Below, in pieces: positions 60,703-64,000 of a DNA stretch of 64,000 nucleotides. Origin of the DNA: DTLC01 sp964555645 (GTDB lineage: Bacteria > Verrucomicrobiota > Verrucomicrobiia > Limisphaerales > DTLC01); assembly GCA_964555645.1 (NCBI GenBank), contig CAZKTA010000001.1, forward strand, positions 124,001-188,000, read 5' to 3'. Position 1 is the first letter of the stretch; every line of letters begins with the position of its first letter. The notes below the pieces were generated by a model that was given only the letters and a program-made list of their open reading frames with translations, made no database searches and had not been told where the DNA came from. A program made the position numbers and the translations under genes.

Positions 60703-61791
60703 ATGATGGATTGGCTGAACAACCTGAGTCCGGCAGCGCAGTTCGCGCTGTTCACAGCGGTGAAAGCGGTTGCGGCGTTCTCGGTGCTGATGTTCATGGT
60801 CGCGTACATCGTGCTGGTCGAGCGGCGCGTGTGCGCGTTCATCCAAGACCGTATCGGACCGAATCGGTGCGGCCCGTTTGGCCTGCTGCAGCCGGCTGCA
60901 GATGCGATCAAAGCGTTTCTCAAGGAAGATTTCACGCCTGCATTTGTGCGGAAGGTTTACTACGTGCTTGCGCCAGCCATTGTAATGTCGCCTGCAATTT
61001 TGAACCTTGCTGTGATTCCGTTCGGCTCAACGCTCGGCCGGCAACAAATGGTCGTCGCGGACCTGAACGTTGGCGTGCTTTACGTGTTCGGTATCGTATC
61101 ACTTGGTGTGTACGGGATCGTTTTGGCCGGATACGCAGCCAACTCGAAATACCCGTTGATCGGTGGGGTACGCGCGAGCGCGCAAATGATTTCGTATGAA
61201 GTTGCGATGGGCTTGAGCCTCATTCCGGTGTTTTTGATCGTGGGTAGTCTGAACCTGAATGACGTGATTGGGTCTCAGACGGGCACTTTGGGGTGGCTGC
61301 CGGCTTGGCTGGGTGTACCGAACTGGTTCGTTTTCCAAAGCCCGATGACGTTCCTTGCATTTTGCATTTTCTTGGCGGCGGCGTTTGCAGAGACAAATCG
61401 CACGCCGTTCGACCTGCCAGAGGCTGAGCAGGAGCTGGCCGGTGGGTACAACGTCGAGTACAGCTCGATCAAGTTCGCGCTGTTTTTCATGGGCGAGTAC
61501 GCCGCAATGATTATCGCTTCAGCAATGATTGTCACATTATTCTTTGGGGGCTGGACATTGCCGTGGTTCGGGTTGGACAAACCAGCTGCAACGCTCTTGT
61601 GCGGTGTTGCGCACATCGGGATTTTCTTAGCGAAAGTGTTTGTGTTTCTTGTGCTGTTTATCTGGGTGCGTTGGATGTGGCTGCGGTTTAGGTTTGACCA
61701 ATTGATGCGGCTGAGCTGGCAACGGTTCATCCCGATTGCAGTGGCAAACATCGTGGTCACGGCGGTTTGGTTGTGGTGGAAGACGCAGTGA
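60703..61791 (+). CDS. nuoH: NADH-quinone oxidoreductase subunit H
   Basis: 362 residues, multi-pass membrane subunit at the quinone channel. Conserved ERRVCAFIQDRIGPNRCGPF (about residues 41-60), FAETNRTPFDLPEAEQEL (about 225-242), YNVEYSSIKFALFFMGEYA. Family length about 325-350. Starts 167 bases after nuoG; followed 4 bases later by the DUF4160 remnant. Confidence 0.96.
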   Translation: MMDWLNNLSPAAQFALFTAVKAVAAFSVLMFMVAYIVLVERRVCAFIQDRIGPNRCGPFGLLQPAADAIKAFLKEDFTPAFVRKVYYVLAPAIVMSPAILNLAVIPFGSTLGRQQMVVADLNVGVLYVFGIVSLGVYGIVLAGYAANSKYPLIGGVRASAQMISYEVAMGLSLIPVFLIVGSLNLNDVIGSQTGTLGWLPAWLGVPNWFVFQSPMTFLAFCIFLAAAFAETNRTPFDLPEAEQELAGGYNVEYSSIKFALFFMGEYAAMIIASAMIVTLFFGGWTLPWFGLDKPAATLLCGVAHIGIFLAKVFVFLVLFIWVRWMWLRFRFDQLMRLSWQRFIPIAVANIVVTAVWLWWKTQ

Positions 61792-61795
61792 TAAC

Positions 61796-62028
61796 ATGCC
61801 GACGGTCTTACGAATTACAGATTATCGGGTCGGGTTTTACTCGACCAATTGGCATGGGCAATCGTACGTTGGCGTATCGAACGCGGTTGTGGAGCGGAGT
61901 TTTGGCTCGGGCCTGTCGAGCCGGAAAGAAACTACGGTTTCGGAGCTGAGGAATCGAAGGAAATCATTCAGATTTTGTAACATTATGAAGAGCAGATCCT
62001 CGGTGCGTGGAGCAAGTTTTTTGGTTGA
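61796..62028 (+). pseudogene. DUF4160 gene, frameshifted and stopped
   Basis: MPTVLRITDYRVGFYSTNW at 61796 is the characteristic start of DUF4160 proteins. The reading frame must then shift forward by two bases near 61855: the continuation (AEFWLGPVEPERNYGF, then AEESKEIIQIL) is in another frame, ends in a TAA (about 61978-61980), and resumes as HYEEQILGAWSKFFG to a TGA. Both defects make the gene non-functional. It lies just ahead of its usual partner DUF2442. Confidence 0.7.
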
Positions 62029-62302
62029 GCCGCGCATTGAGCGCGTGCGCAGCACCGCCTCAAAATTGATTGTGGACTTTGAAGATGGTCGTTCAGTTCA
62101 CCTGCCCTTGGCGTGGTATCCGCGGCTCTTCGATGCCACGCAAGCCCAGCGGGGCGGTTGGGAGTTGACCGGCCCGGGCATTGGTGTGCATTGGCCGGAA
62201 CTAGACGAGGACCTTAGGGCAGCCGGAATATTAGCTGACCGGCCGTCTATCGAATACATCAGGCAAACACAACGTGCTACCAAACGCAGCGCCACAGCAT
62301 GA
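61985..62302 (+). CDS. DUF2442 domain protein
   Basis: 105 residues from the ATG inside the DUF4160 remnant. Residues about 28-90 (VDFEDGRSVHLPLAWYPRLF, WELTGPGIGVHWPELDEDL) match the DUF2442 pattern. DUF4160-DUF2442 pairs are widespread small modules often suspected to be toxin-antitoxin-like; the activity is not known. With its partner broken it may be a leftover. Its stop overlaps nuoI by ATGA. The surviving part of the pair. Confidence 0.78.
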   Translation: MKSRSSVRGASFLVEPRIERVRSTASKLIVDFEDGRSVHLPLAWYPRLFDATQAQRGGWELTGPGIGVHWPELDEDLRAAGILADRPSIEYIRQTQRATKRSATA

Positions 62303-62841
62303 TCGTCGAACGCAAACCATTGAACCTTTTGGAGCGGCTTTACCTGCCGGCAATACTCGGTGGCTTCAAGGTCACCATCCGTCACTTCTTCAAGAAAAAA
62401 GTGACGATGCAGTACCCCGAGGAAACTTGGTCGGTACCCGAGGGCTACCGCGGCGCGCCGTATCTGGTGCGGGATCAAGACGGCAACACCAAGTGCGTTT
62501 CCTGCCAGCTTTGCGAATTCGTCTGCCCACCCAAGGCGATTAAGATCACGCCGCCCGGGCCGGATGGGCCTGTGCCCGACCGGCCGAACGCGGAGAAAAT
62601 GCCGCTCGAATTCGAGATCAACATGCTCCGGTGCATTTACTGCGGACTGTGCCAGGAGGTGTGTCCTGAAGAAGCCATTTTTCTGCAAAAGGATTACCTG
62701 TTTATCGGGGCCAGCCGCGCCGAGCTTATCCTTAACAAGGAGAAGTTACTTGCGCGCGGCGGCACACACGCCGGAGTTCAAAAATGGAAACTCAAACTCC
62801 AAGAGGCGAAAGCGCAAGAAGACTTCCCAGTGATGGGCTAG
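62299..62841 (+). CDS. nuoI: NADH-quinone oxidoreductase subunit I
   Basis: 180 residues, with two [4Fe-4S] ferredoxin sites: CVSCQLCEFVCPP (about residues 67-79) and CIYCGLCQEVCPE (about 113-125), which link the peripheral arm to cluster N2. N-terminal amphipathic stretch near LPAILGGFKVTIRHFF. Start ATGA-overlaps DUF2442. Family length about 160-180. Confidence 0.95.
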   Translation: MIVERKPLNLLERLYLPAILGGFKVTIRHFFKKKVTMQYPEETWSVPEGYRGAPYLVRDQDGNTKCVSCQLCEFVCPPKAIKITPPGPDGPVPDRPNAEKMPLEFEINMLRCIYCGLCQEVCPEEAIFLQKDYLFIGASRAELILNKEKLLARGGTHAGVQKWKLKLQEAKAQEDFPVMG

Positions 62842-62884
62842 AGGCTTTGTAAATGGGGCAAAATCAACATAACGCCGTTAAGTT

Positions 62885-62949
62885 GTTGACCCGTTGCACT
62901 GTTAAAACGAGTGCCCAGGTACAACGTTCTTACGGTTCAACGGGTCAAC
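62885..62949. repeat. Perfect 12-base inverted repeat in the nuoI-nuoJ spacer
   Basis: GTTGACCCGTTG (62885-62896) and CAACGGGTCAAC (62938-62949) are exact reverse complements separated by 41 bases, in the 139-base spacer. The right arm is flanked by direct copies of ACGGTTCAA. Could be a transcript processing stem or the mark of a small insertion element that has since been lost. Confidence 0.7.
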
Positions 62950-62980
62950 GGTTCAAAGATTTAACTGGTGTCACCTAACC

Positions 62981-63490
62981 ATGTCACTGCCCGACATTTT
63001 GTTTTACGTATTTGCAGCGCTGACGTTGATTTTCGGCGCGTTTGTGGTTGCGAATCCGTTTAGTCGCAATCCTGTCACAAGTGCGATGTTTTTGGTCCTG
63101 ACGATCATTTCGATGGCAGGGCTGTTTGTGCTTTTGCATGCATTTTTCTTGGCGGCGGTGCAAATACTGGTTTATGCAGGGGCGGTTATGGTTTTGTTCC
63201 TGTTTGTAATCATGCTGCTTGATATCAAGGAAGAGGAACGTCAGAAGATTAAAGTGTTCAACCTCGTTGCCGGATTGGTCTCGGTGGGTGCGCTCGCTGG
63301 GATTGTTGTCAAATCTCTGCTCCAGACAATGCCCGGGAAAGGGTTACCTGCACCGGCGGTCGAAGGTGCAACGGTGCCGCTTGGCAAGCTGCTGTTCACG
63401 CACTATCTGTTGCCGTTTGAAGTTATTGCGCTTCTGCTTCTTGTGGCGATGATGGGCGTAATTTTGCTGAGTAAGAAAGATCTGAAATAG
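62981..63490 (+). CDS. nuoJ: NADH-quinone oxidoreductase subunit J
   Basis: 169 residues, five hydrophobic segments. Membrane-arm subunit of complex I with AAVQILVYAGAVMVLFLFVI (about residues 58-77) as its hallmark. Stop is followed 33 bases later by the GxxExxY gene. Confidence 0.95.
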   Translation: MSLPDILFYVFAALTLIFGAFVVANPFSRNPVTSAMFLVLTIISMAGLFVLLHAFFLAAVQILVYAGAVMVLFLFVIMLLDIKEEERQKIKVFNLVAGLVSVGALAGIVVKSLLQTMPGKGLPAPAVEGATVPLGKLLFTHYLLPFEVIALLLLVAMMGVILLSKKDLK

Positions 63491-63523
63491 CCGCCAAAGA
63501 ACACAAAGAACTCAGAGGCAAGC

Positions 63524-63946
63524 ATGAGAACCATAAATGACTTGCGTGGCGTTGTTCGGCAAACCGCGCACGCGATTCGTGTTTACCACGGGAACTGTCA
63601 TTTGGAAAAAGTATATGAGAACGCATTGACGCACCGATTGCCCAAGGCGGGTATCACCGTACAACAGCAGCATCCAAAAAAGTTCTACGATGAGAATGAC
63701 ACGGAAATTGGTGAATACTTTGCGGGTTTGGTCGTGGGCGGACGTTTGATAGTGGAACTGAAGGCTGCAGAGGCGATCGCAGACGAACACGTCGCGCAGA
63801 TGCTCGGCTATCTCAAAGGTTCTCACGTTGAACACGGGTTGTTGGTCAACTTCGGTTCATACCGCTTTGAATTTCGCCAGTACGTGTTCAGTGGGGGAAA
63901 GACAACCGAAAAGCAGTTCTGGAAATTTGCCGTGTTTTGTGGCTAA
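63524..63946 (+). CDS. GxxExxY protein (PD-(D/E)xK nuclease-like), probably inactive
   Basis: 140 residues. The family starts with a Gly, then LExxY: here HGNCHLEKVYENAL (about residues 22-35). The restriction-nuclease-like core is EIGEYFAGLVVGGRLIVELK (about 61-80). Active members have Asp at the position of Gly in FAGLVV (as in YADLLV) and the ExK of VELK; the ExK is present but the Asp is missing, so nuclease activity is doubtful. Function of the family is unclear. It lies between nuoJ and nuoK in the operon's direction and ends 6 bases before nuoK. Confidence 0.82.
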   Translation: MRTINDLRGVVRQTAHAIRVYHGNCHLEKVYENALTHRLPKAGITVQQQHPKKFYDENDTEIGEYFAGLVVGGRLIVELKAAEAIADEHVAQMLGYLKGSHVEHGLLVNFGSYRFEFRQYVFSGGKTTEKQFWKFAVFCG

Positions 63947-63952
63947 AAAGCT

Positions 63953-64000
63953 ATGCAAGTCGGCCTTGAACATTATCTTGTAGTCAGCGCATTAGTGTTT
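63953..64000 (+). CDS. nuoK: NADH-quinone oxidoreductase subunit K, 5' end (partial)
   Basis: Sixteen codons before the window ends: MQVGLEHYLVVSALVF. The LEHYLVVSALxF pattern is the start of NuoK, the small antiporter-like membrane subunit, and follows nuoJ in the classical order once the GxxExxY insertion is removed. The remainder lies beyond the window. Confidence 0.9.
   Translation, partial: MQVGLEHYLVVSALVF

Overview
The window looks like a chromosomal segment of a Gram-negative bacterium of the PVC group, most likely a Verrucomicrobiota member of the Pedosphaera/Limisphaera type (inference). The evidence is a PEP-CTERM sorting signal (32.5-33.3 kb), a coiled-coil protein with a pseudopilin-like tail, a TxxR/LuxR-type regulator remnant, a single-domain PUR-type nucleic-acid-binding protein, lipid-anchored HtrA and complex I. 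It is an assembled scaffold: there is a run of exactly 100 N at 31407-31506. Base composition is moderately GC-rich and I saw no change that marks a large island.

Layout. 0-2.4 kb: the 3' end of glnS, then a secreted glycoside-hydrolase-like protein on the minus strand. 2.4-21.1 kb: one long plus-strand block for translation and transcription: tRNA-Thr, tuf, tRNA-Trp, tRNA-Ser, secE, nusG, rplK, rplA, rplJ, rplL, rpoB, rpoC, rpsL, rpsG, fusA, rpsJ, rplC, rplD, rplW. The block stops after rplW, so the rest of the usual S10 operon is elsewhere, and tuf sits in front of secE instead of after fusA. 21-30.4 kb: an FHA/zinc-finger/membrane protein, transketolase, the pseudopilin-like coiled-coil protein, tRNA-Arg, ligA and an HtrA protease. 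30.4-34 kb: a gene-poor, decayed stretch with tRNA-Lys, a tandem array of tRNA-like sequences broken by the assembly gap, a regulator remnant and a PEP-CTERM protein. 34-49.3 kb: housekeeping genes (cysS, tmk, pyrK-like, smc, aroE, prepilin peptidase, AI-2E-type permease, nadD, rsfS), a PUR protein, a DUF4149 membrane protein, a cereblon-like CULT protein, and a response regulator with a Roadblock protein. 49.4-52.8 kb: a GH3 beta-glucosidase and a glycyl-radical-enzyme activase with no partner enzyme in view.

53.0-64.0 kb: a complex I (NADH:quinone oxidoreductase) operon in the order nuoB, C, (unknown 114-aa gene), D, (80-aa protein + nucleotidyltransferase), E, (antisense tRNA-Gln), F, G, H, (DUF4160 pseudogene + DUF2442), I, J, (GxxExxY protein), K; the last gene runs off the right edge. 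nuoA is not at the head of the operon. The backbone genes are conventional, but at least four junctions carry small accessory genes or a tRNA, several joined to nuo genes by 4-base ATGA overlaps. This repeated invasion of one essential operon, the CULT-domain protein with its complete ligand cage, and the tRNA-like array are the three things I find most worth following up. All function calls rest on reading motifs by eye; no database search was possible.
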